DNA from: Acanthosoma haemorrhoidale
Taxonomy: Eukaryota; Arthropoda; Insecta; Hemiptera; Acanthosomatidae
Direction of reading: 5' to 3'
NCBI GenBank assembly: GCA_930367205.1
Contig: OV884015.1
Span: forward strand, 76,089,341 to 76,153,340
Length of the DNA: 64,000 bases
Below the pieces are notes generated by a model. The model was not told where the DNA came from. It made no database searches and saw only the letters and a program-made list of their open reading frames with translations. Both the position numbers and the translations under genes were made by a program. Positions 48,323 to 61,000 of the stretch are shown one piece after another; position 1 is the first letter of the stretch, and each line of letters starts with the position of its first letter.

Positions 48323-50100
48323 GTCATTCGTAAAATGATTTGATTGACCTGAAATTCCGTGCAATTGATTAGTTGTGTTTTTATTGAAATAAAAAACGTG
48401 ATGCAAGAATACACCATCAAACTACAGACTATATTATATTACCTAAAATATACGGTACTTACAGGGGTCCACTGTATTATCACGACTGCATTCAATAGGT
48501 ACTTATCAAATGATAGTGGAGAATACCTCTCTGCAGTTTTGATCAATAATACTTTTGATGAAGAGTTCATCGTAAGGCATACATCTCCAGACGGTGTATG
48601 TCGGTTATGTTCTCATTCAATAGCCGTTGAAAATATCCGGGCAGATGCAAGAGTCGTCCCGAATGTGTTTCTAGAGAAACTAAATTCGCCAAGTTACGAA
48701 CTCTCCCCCTCCCCCCCTTTTCAGCTTATTTCGATAGACTAGTCTTTGAATAAACAAAACGTCCTGTTCAGCCACAAGCCGTCAAATATACTAGCCTCCA
48801 TGTAGTAAGACGAAATTCAATTATAAACACCTAAGGAAGCGTAGGTTACCGTTTCCTGCCCCGAGTCAATTACTTTTACCTTCAAAGGTAACCTAAGTTA
48901 GGGGTTCTGTTCTTTGGAAAATTGACATTATTAATCAGGAGTCTTTACCTTCACCGGAGTGCCTGCATTTCTACCGGAAGTGGTATACGCAAGTTCAATT
49001 CCCAGGTTATTTCGAACACCTGACTTTTATGCGCCATTAACCTCGCACGGAGATATCCCTGTGAGATTTGAACGGTATTTCATGACAGTTAGCAATTTGA
49101 CATTCACGTTTAGATAAAGCTGGTTAGATATCTCTGTGGGTAATAAGCATTGTTCCCGTGGCGTGCGGCGTGGCAAACCTCGAGCTGCTCGAAGTTCGTT
49201 CTAGCAGACTTGTGGTCGGTCGAATTATGTGCTTAGGCAACCTTCTTGTGTTTCATTTGTTTTGTTATTCCAAATGAAGAAGTTTATGAATCAGGCATTG
49301 ACAATGAAGTAGCATGTGTCACAACTGCTCTTGTACTCTTGAATGACTGATTTATTCCTAGATAAACTATGTGGAAGAAAACTATACACGATTTAAATAT
49401 GTTATATTTATAAGTGCCGTCCACTACTGAGTTATATTCACAAAAACAAATAACGACGTTTAAGAGAAAAGCGATGTATAGCAAAAAAACAAATCATTCA
49501 TTTCAGAAAAACTTTAAATTATTTATTTCGGTTGCAAATATAGAGCTGTATTGCTTCCCAGCGTTTGTCACATCCACACAACCAAGTGTTACATCCTTTT
49601 TTTGCCGCACTCACTAACTTTTCTTTCATATGTGAGCCAACTCGATCATTCTTCTGGCAAATATTTTTTTCCCTCTCCGATGAATTGTAGTCGCCATTCC
49701 ATTACTATCTTGGGCCACTTCAATCGACAGGCTTCCATTTTCCCCTTAACATTTTTCTTTGCTTTATTTCGTCTTCGCTTTTGCTACTTCGAAAACTACC
49801 ATTTCCACTGCGCCAACCCTAAACATAAGCCATTCTGAACATTTCTCTTTTGTTAACAAAAAAAAAAAAATCTGCCGTTGCTTATTTGGATTAGTTTGAG
49901 TTACTTTGAAAATTTTGTTTGAGATAGCATGCAAGTCTTTTCCGGACTTTTTTGTTTGTTGTCTGATCTCATCTAATGGTTCAATTTCGTAGAAAAAAAA
50001 ACACGAATTATTTCGAATACGGTACGATGACATGTTAAGACGTAGACGACTATACATCAGCCGAGCGTATTAAAAATAAAAAATACAGTGCACTGATAGG
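48323..50100. other. No assigned gene
   Basis: A 127-codon + strand frame (48359-48742) reads FDEEFIVRHTSPDGVCRLCS and then HSIAVENIRADARVVPNVFL. I do not recognise it and splice signals are unclear. The rest is AT-rich. Confidence 0.35.
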
Positions 50101-50900
50101 TAAAAAAGCGCTGGGGGGTTGGGCTCGCGTGAAGCACGCATGCCGCACTCAGTGTGGCCGAAGCCCGGGAGTGCTTCGCTATATTAGCTTACCTAGCTGG
50201 GTGACTACACTGTTGCTCCTAACTACATGTTGCACTCCCGACTGGTCTATAGTTAATGCCGATGTAGAACCCGGAGTGTCAACCAAGGATCCACAGCCAG
50301 GTCAATTACTATTTTTATAGTTACCAGTGCGTTTGTCAGAGGAAATGATTTTTTGTTATAAGTCCTGGAATGCGTGCATCAGACTTAGGATTGTTTCTAC
50401 TAATAACTAGAATTATAAAAGTAAAAAATCTATATACCATAGGGGATGTTGACCATGCTTTTATAAATTAGGGTTGGTAAAAAAAAATATAACAAGGGAA
50501 ATTAAGTCGATTATTAATTTGAGGGGGAAAAAAACCGTAAAGATAGATTTATTTTATTAATACGTATGTAAAAGTTAGGTCTAGTTTATATAATATATTA
50601 TTCTGACTTTTTCTATTTAAAAGATAAATTGCTTCATCAGTTTTCATTTAAGTTCCGATTAGAACGTTGTGTGCAGTGTATAATAGAGGGAGACAGCCGA
50701 TAACATTCACACCTCCGAACAGGTGGACCCTGTAGCCGAGTTAGGAAAGTATCAATTATCGGAAGATACAGTCGCACATGCGACAGTGGAACCGGGGCGT
50801 ACTATCAGCGACAGTAGATCTTCGAGGTCGGGCTATTGTTCGTTAGTGGAATCGTGTCCTCCCTGGCCAGTCGTTTACCCACCTTCAACGGTGTTACTAC
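50101..50900 (+). promoter_or_regulatory. CpG-rich patches upstream of the MGN exon, possible promoter/5'UTR
   Basis: 50108-50310 (gctcgcgtgaagcacgcatg, ggccgaagcccgggagtgct) and 50690-50880 are much richer in GC and CpG than the flanks. They lie 400-1100 bp upstream of a clean first coding exon. 50725-50880 is open (DPVAELGKYQLSEDTVAHAT) but no start or splice pair is secure. Promoter function is inference from composition and position. Confidence 0.3.
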
Positions 50901-51256
50901 ATCAAGTATTTGTTCACCTTGTTTTTTTAAAGTGAAATTTCCATTTTTCCAGTCGGATTTTTCATTCGTTATGGAATAAAAATAGTTTCATGGTGACGAA
51001 GTTTCAGTATTCAGTAGGTGTTGTAGAAGTAAACGGGTTGCCTACAATTCAAATCTATGATGCATCAGTTCTCACTACGACATTTGTAAAACTTTGCTGT
51101 GCAGAATAATCTTGTTTTTTTCCAGTCATGCCGTGGTTTACAGACTTTAGATAACTTTAATGAGAGTAGAACGGTAAAACCTCCATCAAATTAAATGTAC
51201 CTCGTCGAAGAGTGTTGATACATTGCCCCGTACAAAGAGTGCATTGAGCTAGGAGG

Positions 51257-51526
51257 ATGGGCAACGTGGTGAGTCAGATCCGTACCCATCTTTCCGAACT
51301 CGTAGGTAGCCAGCAGGCCCGGCAGTATCCCAGCGGGAGCATCGGAGACCTGATGAACATGAAGGGCTATTGCGGGTCCTCTGGAGATGTGAGGGACAGC
51401 CTCATCGCTAGGACCGTTCCTCTCTCGACCGTCTGCAAACCGCCCAGCGCACACGCGAGGACTCAGCGACTCAGCAGGCTCATCTCTCAGCAGAAGAACT
51501 CGCAGAAGAGGAACAGGAAAGTCGCT
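51257..51526 (+). CDS. First coding exon of an unassigned gene or isoform, MGNVVS start
   Basis: ATG at 51257 lies in good context (AGGAGGATGG), with an in-frame TGA only 12 bp upstream (51245-51247), so this is very probably a true start. The frame is open for 90 codons to the donor GTCGCT|gtgagt at 51527, ending in phase 0. Codons are G/C-ending and unlike the surrounding DNA. The protein begins MGNVVSQIRTHLSELVGSQQ. It has a Gly/Ser middle (PSGSIGDLMNMKGYCGSSGD) and ends in a strongly basic tail (RLSRLISQQKNSQKRNRKVA). Gly2 with Ser6 fits the N-myristoylation consensus, and the basic tail could support membrane contact. I do not recognise the family. It is on the same strand as the unc-13-like gene and may be an alternative N-terminus of it or the start of the next gene. 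Confidence 0.7.
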
Positions 51527-52621
51527 GTGAGTCTATCATATATCTTTTTATATATTTATTGCCGTTCACGTTTTATTGCCGGAGAGGGCATTGCCCCCCC
51601 TTATTTTTATAGACAAAAAGCCTCGAACAATGTATCTTGGACTGACACATGCTTTTTTAATAGTGTTTGTAGTTCCACATGAAACCTCACATTGTATTAA
51701 AAATACAAGTGAGGAGTAAATCGCTTTACCATCTAACATATGATCACATTTTCAACGTATGATATAGCATTGGAACAAAGCTTAAGACTTGGTATGGCAG
51801 TGAATAGAAGGGAGCAAGGTGCACAGAGTGTCACATCTGGGAGACTAGGAGTTTGTATAAATAACAATATGCATGATTATCAAGCTTAATTTAAACTTAT
51901 CTAAGTTCTACAGCCAAAACGAGGGAAAAATAGGGATGGTCTATGCTTGTAGCTTACAGTGTAACTGTAATAATGACCAACAATGTGAATAACTATACGC
52001 GCGCTAGTTATGAGTACTTTTGTAATATGAAATGATAGATGCAACAATAAAAAAAAGATAGACAAAAAAATATAGAACTTAATTCACATTTAAAATCTAT
52101 AGATTTCATAAATCTAGGCAATCTCCTACCTGTGGCAATCATTGAATAGAAGGATATTTTAGGAACAGGAAGTGATTATTAAAGGAGGATAAGACGCTTC
52201 TAATGTTTGAAAACAACTTTAATATAAACACTAATACCTAACTTGTACTGATAGAATTAATTTTATCACTTTCCTAGGGGGTGGTTCACATAGTTCCAAA
52301 AAAACAAAACAACGTTTATCAATTTGACGTGTGTTAGCAACTCAATGATATTATTGGTTTATAAATAATGTGTTCTTTTTTGTAGTTACGCAAAAATTAC
52401 TTTTATTTTTAATAAAGCCCTTGAGAAATATAAACATTTTTCGTAAATAAATAAAATATACAATTCTACTTATGAAAAACTAATGGTCTTTACAGTGTTT
52501 AGGCAGCCTCTTAAGGGAAATGAGTATTATTTGAATAAAGACATAGTCCGCCTAAGAAAATTTTAATAACAGTTGAGCTGTGATAGCCTACTTACATTAT
52601 CTACTGAACTAACTACATTTG
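51527..52621 (+). other. Probable intron start after the MGN exon
   Basis: AT-rich DNA following the gtgagt donor. The matching acceptor exon was not found in the window. Confidence 0.4.
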
Positions 52622-52720
52622 GGTGGTCTGAAAAGTTTCCGACCTAACAAAGCTTTTATTTTAGCTTTTATTTATTTTATTATCAACTTCATGTTGAGGT
52701 CGGAAACTTTTCAGACCACC
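52622..52720. mobile_element. Palindromic mariner-type MITE
   Basis: A perfect 24-bp inverted repeat, GGTGGTCTGAAAAGTTTCCG+ACCT (52622-52645) and its exact complement (52697-52720), surrounds a 51-bp AT-rich centre. The GGTCTGAAAAGTTTCCGACC terminus is typical of mariner-family ends. TA dinucleotides lie a few bases outside both arms. Confidence 0.85.
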
Positions 52721-53777
52721 TGTGTACACTTAAAACATATGTATATTATGCAGAAAGGCTTACTGCAGCTCACTTTGCAATTCACAAGGTGTGGAAATGA
52801 CAAAAAACAATAAGCAAGACTAATTTGAACAAAAGGTTGTGTTTGTCATTTTTTTTCAATTGACAGTGGTAACGTATGCTGCTTAAAGCCCTTGTGCGTA
52901 ATAAATGTATGGTTTGATTGTATATAAGACAACTCAAAAAATTGATTTTTCTTTCTGCCCTAAATAAAAGAACCCACAACTAGTCAAACATTGCACAATA
53001 CAAAATCTTTAAATCGCTCGTACCTCGGATAGAACTTGTTTTTAATAAGATCTTTCTTTACTTGGTTACTTTCTTTACTTGGTTACTTTCTTTACTTCTT
53101 TACTGAACCCTAGAATAATAAACTTCATTTCTACTTGCTATAAATATAATACTTTCTGCAAATATCAAAAAATAATTTGTTTTAAATGTTTTCTACTAAC
53201 AATTTTCTTATCTTTAAAAAAAGAAATCGTATTAGCATTCCGTTCTCGGTTTGGTTATGACAAAGTACCACCACCAGTTCAAATTCATTGAGCCATTTCC
53301 TGTGAATGAGTTTTCTCATTCATAATTCGGACTTGCTGAAGCTATGTTCTGACACAAATAGGAATGAGGAAGGAAACAGCCGGTGATAACATAACTGGTG
53401 ATAGTATGAACTAGGACACCGAACTGAAAAAGCGATGGCCTGATGGCTGTATGCAAAAAGTCTATCAAAAGTTATATTTCTTAGGGCTGAATTGCCATGT
53501 AAGTTATTTTTACCACGTCTTGAAATGAATGTTCTGGCATTAAATTACTCTTTCATTTGAAACTGTGTTAGTTATAAGTGGGAGATAGCACTTAATTGTC
53601 TAAGTTTTATATCATAAAATATATATGCAAGAGTAATTAAAGTATATAAATGTAATCAGAAAGGCACTCCCATAATTTATTAAGCATAAAATATTCAAGT
53701 CAATGCTATTGCATCCAAATTTGAATAGAATTGAAAAAAAAAAACTATCTTGGGTCAAAGACTCCTTAAACCTTTTA
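52721..53777. other. Non-coding
   Basis: 53052-53105 is a short tandem repeat of an 18-bp unit (TTACTTGGTTACTTTCTT, about 2.5 copies). Nothing else was recognised. Confidence 0.5.
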
Positions 53778-53996
53778 CATCATAAAATAGATGACAATGT
53801 AAAATAAAGTGTACCCCCCTATACGAAAAAAAGAATAATAGTTATACACAATGGAGGATTGTTTAACTTTATTTCGTAGTTTCGTACATAGATGGATTGA
53901 CATCAACAGAAAAAAAGACAGAAACAATAGCAACAATATACAGATGTATGTAAAATACAATACGATATTAAATAAAAACCATTAAATTTAAAGGTT
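53778..53996. repeat. Dispersed AT-rich repeat, copy 2
   Basis: Block-wise similarity to 14735-14990, including CATCATAAAATAGATGACAA, TGTAAAATAAAGTGTA and the end AAAAACCATTAAATT. About 220 bp. Confidence 0.6.
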
Positions 53997-56900
53997 TTGT
54001 TACTATAGCGATTTGGCTGACAGTTTTAATGCTTGTCTGTAATTATAGTTGACTGAATTACCAACAAATAATACATGTTTTAAATTTCCTTTATTCCCTT
54101 ATTCTTTACCACATAAGTAATTAACAATTCTGATTTTGAAAAAAATCAGAAAAAATGGGGACCCCAAAATAATTTTAGTCAAGTTACCACAGATTTCATT
54201 TCCACTTCGTGACACTTTTAGTGATTTTTGTAATGATGGTCCACTAGTGTACCAACGAATAATATATATATTAATCGCGAAGAATAAAGAAAAAAGTACA
54301 CTTTCCCAGGTATGTCTCGTGTCGTATTTACGTTAAACATTTAGTTTTTCAATAATTTATCTCTGGCGTGATGCAATAACTGAATGACATATGTATCTTC
54401 CCGATGATGAAGGATATTGCTGTGTTCGTAGAACCGTGTAGACTGTCATGTGTCCTGGCGTGATCAAGTTTTACTTTATTTTCACCTTCCTGTAGGTTTT
54501 CTCCGCATAAGTCACGTCACATTTTTCACATGAAATTTTGTTTACTCCGGAGCGGCTACCTAGAGAAACGGTGTCTTGGATTAATTCTTGGAATAGAAAA
54601 CCATCATGATTTGCTTAAAACGTGTCCTAATTTTGTGGAGATACGACCATAAAATAAAAAGCCCACCTAAGAACATAAAGATGTTTTTCTTTTTATCATA
54701 GCCGTTGTTTCCCTGCCAAGGGGGGAACAACCTTTTATCTCTGCGCATTGCATCAATTTTTGGATCACATATATACGTAGGTTAGGAATTAGCAATCTAT
54801 ACGTTATATCTCTTATATCTACGTTTTGCTCAATGTGTAGCTTAGAGAATTGAGTTTTTCTTTTAGAAACTTGAGGATGGAAATCTTGTAATTTTGGTGG
54901 CGAAAACAGCTATCACGGATGTTGGTAGTGGAGGTTTTCCTGAATATATCTTATTGATAGCCATTATCTTTAGTATCAATCAATATATCCAGGTATATTT
55001 ATACGTCTATAATTTCGCGACTGTAAATTTAAAGTTAATATTTATATTATTGAAGTTACTGGATGTCAGTTACATTGAGATATACAAATTCAAGAACGTC
55101 GTCATCGTGTCCAGCCAGTTGCTATATTGGGGGGGGGAGTGTTACTTTTTACATGTACAGATCCACCAACAACCCCAGTGGTTTACCGATCCTCACCTTT
55201 GTTTGGGCTATGGTACCATAGTTATCAAAGTACACGGTTCTAAGTCAATCACTGGATTGCAATCTTTAAAATTCAACCAATTGACCATTAATCTTTACAC
55301 CTCTTTAGGCGTGATGATGGAAAAAAAGTATTTCAAAATTGTCTCTTCATTATTTTTCATTAGATAGATTTTATTTTTAGCATCTCTAGGACATAAAGTA
55401 AAACATTTATGCAAAGTACATTCTTTAGTATGTAACTGGGTTGCAAATAACAGCTAATTAGATCGTTGAGTTCTTAAATTTGTCACCATACTCAGTTTTA
55501 AAGAAAAATATTTAATTAATTTATTAATGATTTATTAATTTTTTTTTTCACGGCGCTGGTTTTATTTCTATCACTATCAGATTGTTAAATGTAATTACAA
55601 TGTAAAATATAATGCAACTGAAATAACCACTGTTTGAGTTAAATCTGGGGCTAATGACAGGTTAATTTTTTCAGGACAGGACTCATAGTCATTATAGATT
55701 GAAATACTTAAAAAAAAAAACATTAGATATTGTTAATCAGGACGTCTAGATCTTAAATTTTATAGCCATCATAAAATTATAGAAAATCTGTGTTTTTTTA
55801 AATACAAACTAATTAATTCAATAATGAGACTTACTGCTGTATTTGATTTTTATTGTCTACTCTAAATCCAATGACACAATAAAATTAATTTAATAGTTTA
55901 GCTTATACATTTAATAAACACACACAAGATACACTAATGACCTTCTGATTTTGGGAAAACCCGAAATAAACAATTTATAAGTCTGGATGGGGTTGCCACC
56001 TGCCGGCGTTCGGCCTAAACCAGTTGAGGGTAGCTGGTTCTCTGATCCACCGCTAGAGATCGCCCCAATGGATTTTTCTCTTTCTTCCCTGGTTTATGAA
56101 TTTTTGTTATTATTTAATACACACGTTCATAAAAATGAGCAGTGCTAATATTTATGATTAATTTATACACAATTATATAATATGAAAAAAATATTGACGA
56201 CCTGATATAGAACTCCCATTAGGCTTTGTATTTGGTTGATAATCCATCAACATAACTCTGGTTTCTTAGATCAGTTCTTTCATTGTGTTGATACGTTCAG
56301 TTGACTAGTTGAACAATGGAATAGTAGCATCGCCATTTTTTTGGTTTACACTAGTTTTAGATCGATTTTGAATCGAGCTAATGAACTAGATATGAAAAAT
56401 CAATATTTAGGGATAACCGCCGGTAAGGCCTGTATCCTTAAAAGCTATTACATGATTGAGAAAATAACATTAAATATTTCAATGTGGGAAAACACATCAT
56501 TTTTTAATCAAAGATCCTCCCTACTACCGGAAACATTATGAAAACTATTTTTTCACAAAAAAACTCGTCACTTTTTCGCCATATGTAGAAAATTAAAATA
56601 GATTTCTCTCTTTAGGTTCGAAAATAATTAACTGACTTAATTATGTTTTAATTGCTCTGATTAATATTATAATAAAATCTGAGTTGAAGTGAAATTAAAA
56701 AAAAATCACCAATGGTATTACACTCAAATCTAATTACGAAAATCCTCATTTATGGGATTTATATGGATTAATTTATTTAAATCTTTCTCCATAAATCATC
56801 GTTGGATTCTCGTCCCAATGACTTTTTTAATAATTTTTAATTAGGAACACTTTCCGCATATGCTGTTTTGTTAATGTCAAACATTGTTTTATGATAAATT

Positions 56901-59861
56901 AATTCTCCATTAACGTTGCATGAGTTTTGGAGGGAAAAAAATCTCCTTGGAGTCTCTTCCAGACGAGGGCCACTGATTTTTATTTTAATTCCATTAACTT
57001 AATTAATTTTCTCTTCCCCTTATGCTCCGTTAAAAAACAAATATACCTGTCTAAAAACCAATATTACGAACAAAACTGCTCTTCTTGCCCTGAAGAATAT
57101 ATCATATCTCAACAACATAAATTTATAAGACAATAAAGGAAATTATGATAACCCACCATTTATCCTACTACATCATTTAAAGCTCACATAAAATAATTAA
57201 ATTTTAAAAAAAGCTACGAAATATAGCTGAAGTTCCAATAATTATGTAAACTGCTTAACCACCTCAGCTTTTATTACCTTCTTTCATTGTTATTTTCTGC
57301 ATTTCTCTTTGGATCACACAATGATATGTTTTATACTAATTTATGAAAATTAACGTTAACGGTACTAAAAAAAACAACATAAAAATTATAGCCGACTTCG
57401 TGAAATTATTAGTATCATCAATTAGTTGATATTACTCACAGATATTTCCATAATTTTGGTTTAAATGATCATCCTGAGGAAATAGCTCGATCATGCGGTC
57501 ATGATCTTTGACCCAAAACTCATATTTTGTCACTTTTAGCCACATTCAATGTATTTTCGGTTTAAATCGACCTTTTGAGTTCCAATAATGATCAAACTCA
57601 AAAAAATTGATTCGCTTTGGTGTGATTTATGGAAACAATTGTAGACACGTGACCGTTGAAGAAATCTCATTACATTCTTTTTTGAATATTAATTGCTTCT
57701 CACACAACGACCTTTTTTTTTTTCCAATGAAATCCGAGCTAAATACTGAACCAACTGAATTCTAGGCATCAAAATCAAAATGATTCTTCGTGAATTGGTT
57801 TTTTAAATTGTGTTTTTAGGCATTGAAACTAAGGATCAAACAAACATAAACCGTTCTTCCCACTCGCTGTTGAACACTCTCGTCAAATGTCCCTTTGTAT
57901 TCTCGTTAAAACTACCTAGCTTTAAAATTTTACTATACTCAAAGACTGAATTAGTAGTACATAAGTATATCCTGTAACAGAGAAAGAAAATTACAAAGAA
58001 ATGTTCTTAAAAGACTTGAAGAAATGACTAAAAAGGAGGGTGGAGGAACCCGAATTCTGGGTGTAAAGTGGGGAATACACGTGCCAGTTGATTTTCATAA
58101 AACATTTTTTTCATTATTTTCGGATCATATGCACGGAGAGTACCGCATGACTGCCTTTGTTGTCAAACGGGGGTGGTTTTATCACTCTTTATCCCTTTCA
58201 GACAATTTTTCAGTCAAGTTTACAAAATCGTATGTTCGTGGGCCTATTATGTGCCACATTACCAGTCATTGCGTAACTTCTAATTTTTTTCATTAAAATA
58301 TTGATAATTACAATTTTAATGAAAATCGGGATCAAAATTAATTAGACACACATAGAAAAAATGCTAAGCGAGTTGGCCATCCTTAGTTCAGGGTATCGTT
58401 TTTGATAATTAAGATATCGTTTTTGAAGCCTTGGCGAAACCCTTAATATTCCTGTTAACCGTTCTTTGCTAAGTTTTTTTTTATTAACACATACAATCCT
58501 TATGCTTTTATTGCTTGTTGTGGGTTTAGGTTAAGTAAATAAAGTCCTAATTTTGTCTTCCTACTAGTTATTTTTTCAGCGCTGTCAGCAGTCTACGATG
58601 CCATTCTTATTGTGCATAGTGTTGTTATTGTTTGACTAACTCTTGAGAATGGTATTATAGGCTGCTGGAAGCGCTCGTGAACGAGGAATAAATAGCTGTA
58701 TCGTCAACGTAGCTATATTTTTATTCACTTCTCACCCCTAGAGCCGGACTGGGTGCTCGAACATTTCCACTTAGCTGCAATATCAAACCATCGAGTGGAC
58801 GAGAAAAGAAGAAAAACTGCCCTCCTTGTAGTCAACAAGAAGTTAAAACGTAAAAGCTTTAACCTTTGGCTCCTCGTTTCGGGGAAGCTTATCTGTTAAG
58901 TCGAATCTTGAGTAGAAAAAAAGAATGAAAATGAAAAAGAACATAAGAGGCTTAGGCTATCGGATTAATAATAAATGGGCGACATTATCTGCCGTATCGG
59001 AAAATATCTTTTAAGTATTCAGGTCCATTACACCCAACAAGGGGATTACAGGTTTACATAAGACCCTACTAGGGAGATCCCTTTTTTCATCCATTTTATG
59101 TATAAAGTTTACCTTTAAAATCACTGCACACATTTGAATTATCAGTTTCATTTTTCATTATTTTGTTTATCTCATAATCCAATTTGTATGCGAGGTGAGA
59201 TAGCTCGTGGGTGTGGTTCGGGCATTGTTACGGGTGTTGAGTAGTTGTCGTTACCATACACAGAAGCAAATCTATTTCTTGATAATCATCATCATCTTTG
59301 GGCATCTTAACGCAGTTTTAAACCCTGAATGCATTAGACAGAGTCTGAAACTGTCAAGTTTAAGACCACTTGACCCAAAGACCTGGCGGTCAATGTATTA
59401 GCTAGTGCTTAACTTTATTTATTTCTATCTTTCTAAACGTGATTCGCTACTTCTTTAACCAAGTAGCTACTCAGTTTTCCTCACGAATCTGTGTGTACAT
59501 CTACGATACCCGTAACCTAAAATGAAGTTCTTAGGTGAACGCATGTAATCGTAGCTAGGTCTGTATAGTTGAAAGTTTGCAAGATAACTAAACCCTTATT
59601 TTGTTCTAGTGTCATAAACGCTATACTGTAATTTATTTCTACTGTAAATTTAAGAGACTTCTTTACATTTTGAAAATCACAAAATACATACACTGCACTC
59701 GTGTTATGTACAAAGAGACGAGTCACTAAAATATTAGCGATCTTTCTATACTTGTAATCATTCCTGATAACAAGGGGCTTGAATATTATTCTGTTACTAA
59801 ATCAACCCTCAGCAATAAACTAATCTTCCTTCCACCTCTGGTGCTTTAGCTACCTTGAAAT
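53997..59861. other. Long AT-rich stretch without assigned features
   Basis: A 157-codon open frame at 54894-55367 has no family resemblance and AT-ending codons, so I do not call it. 55984-56085 is a GC-richer patch. 59463-59515 shares about 50 bp with the left arm of the foldback element at 59958 (AGTAGCTACTCAGTTTTCCT), perhaps an arm fragment of a second copy. Confidence 0.4.
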
Positions 59862-60785
59862 GTAAGTCCTATCCTTAAGAGAGACATGAGAAATGAGCAG
59901 TTAACAGTATAAATAGTGTTTGTATAACCTCCTTTTGGTCATCTGGTCTTCTTTATTCCAGTAGCTACTCATTTTTCCTAACGAGGCTGAATGAACATCA
60001 ATGATACCTATCCCCCAAATATCGGGAATCAGGTCTCAAGAGTTTGAGCATTTCTCAAACCATCTTCAAATCATGGTGGAAAACGTTCATTTTACTAGAT
60101 TACAGCAGTATTAACATGGTGTACGTTTGATTGTAATTTTATGACGATAAATTGAAATATATTTTGATATTGACGATTTAAATTTTTCCCGAAAATCAGG
60201 CGAAAGAACCACAATTTATTTTACGAAATCATACCGATTCCTCTAAAACGCTGGTTCTTTGCGAGTAGTGCTTTATAGAGATCTCAGCAGACGGCGGAAT
60301 AAAGGTTTTCATTGTTCATTTATTCTGGCCGTGTCTAGTCGGCACCGTGTTGAGGCCTCGCCTCGTTGTTCCGCCAACTTTAGACAGAGGTCTGATGCTA
60401 ATGTCAGCAGTAGTGAATAATGCATACTGCATATAACCACCCCTGCCGCCTCCCATCGCAGCGGTTAAGTCCTAACAACCCCGCTCTCTGGTCTCCGCTG
60501 GCAATCAGTGCTGTCTCCTCTGGTTAGTTTCGCCCCTCCAGCTCTCTTCCTGAGGACGTGACTCCAGCTTCATACAGGTTCAGCGGGAGAACTAGAAGCT
60601 GTCTTTTTGTCTGATAGAGGTATTGTAGTAGATTGTTGACCCCGAAGGAAGAGTCAAAAAAATGACTAGCAACTAGGAAAAATAAAGAAGACCAGATGAC
60701 CATACGGAGAAATCTTGCAAAAACTATTTATAGTGTTAATTGCTCATTTTGTAACTTTAGGTCTTGGGGATAGGACTTATATTAC
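59862..60785. mobile_element. Foldback-type element with about 120-bp inverted arms
   Basis: The left arm (about 59862-59982) is the imperfect complement of the right arm (about 60660-60785). The cores are exact: GGTCATCTGGTCTTCTTTAT (59937-59956) and its complement (60682-60701). Outward blocks also match: AAACACTATTTATACTGTTA / AAAACTATTTATAGTGTTA and AAGGATAGGACTTACAT / GGGGATAGGACTTATAT. The centre (60250-60620) is GC-richer, with no transposase frame. This fits a non-autonomous long-TIR (foldback) DNA transposon. The superfamily is not determined. Confidence 0.75.
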
Positions 60786-60894
60786 TTTTTTTCTGTTTGT
60801 TCTTCGATTGCAGTCTCAAAAATAAGTCAGTCGCGCAAATTTGAAGTGTGCAATCGACACTTCACACCCGAAGAAAAAATAACTGCAAAGATAG

Positions 60895-60955
60895 GGACTG
60901 GAACCCAAGATGTTCCAAATATCTAGCGGGGGCGTCTGAGCTACCCTACACGATT
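60895..60955 (-). repeat. tRNA-like SINE remnant, copy 4
   Basis: The minus strand reads GGGTAGCTCAGACGCCCCCG (A-box-like) and TTGGGTTCCAGTCCC (B-box-like), then GTTATTTTTTCTTC, the same tail type as the copies at 16.5, 17.7 and 23.6 kb. A separate B-box-like GGGTTTGAATCTGG lies at 60987-61000 on the + strand. Confidence 0.6.
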
Positions 60956-61000
60956 GACGACTTTCCTGGAGACATTAGGGTGGTCCGGGTTTGAATCTGG

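Noticed and set aside
48359..48742. 127-codon + strand frame with CRLCSHSI
   Set aside because: The C-x-x-C is isolated, no domain or splice signal supports it, and it starts next to a LINE insertion.
54894..55367. 157-codon + strand frame
   Set aside because: Starts with GTG, AT-ending codons, hydrophobic low-complexity start, no family motif, no splice support. Long frames of this kind can arise by chance.
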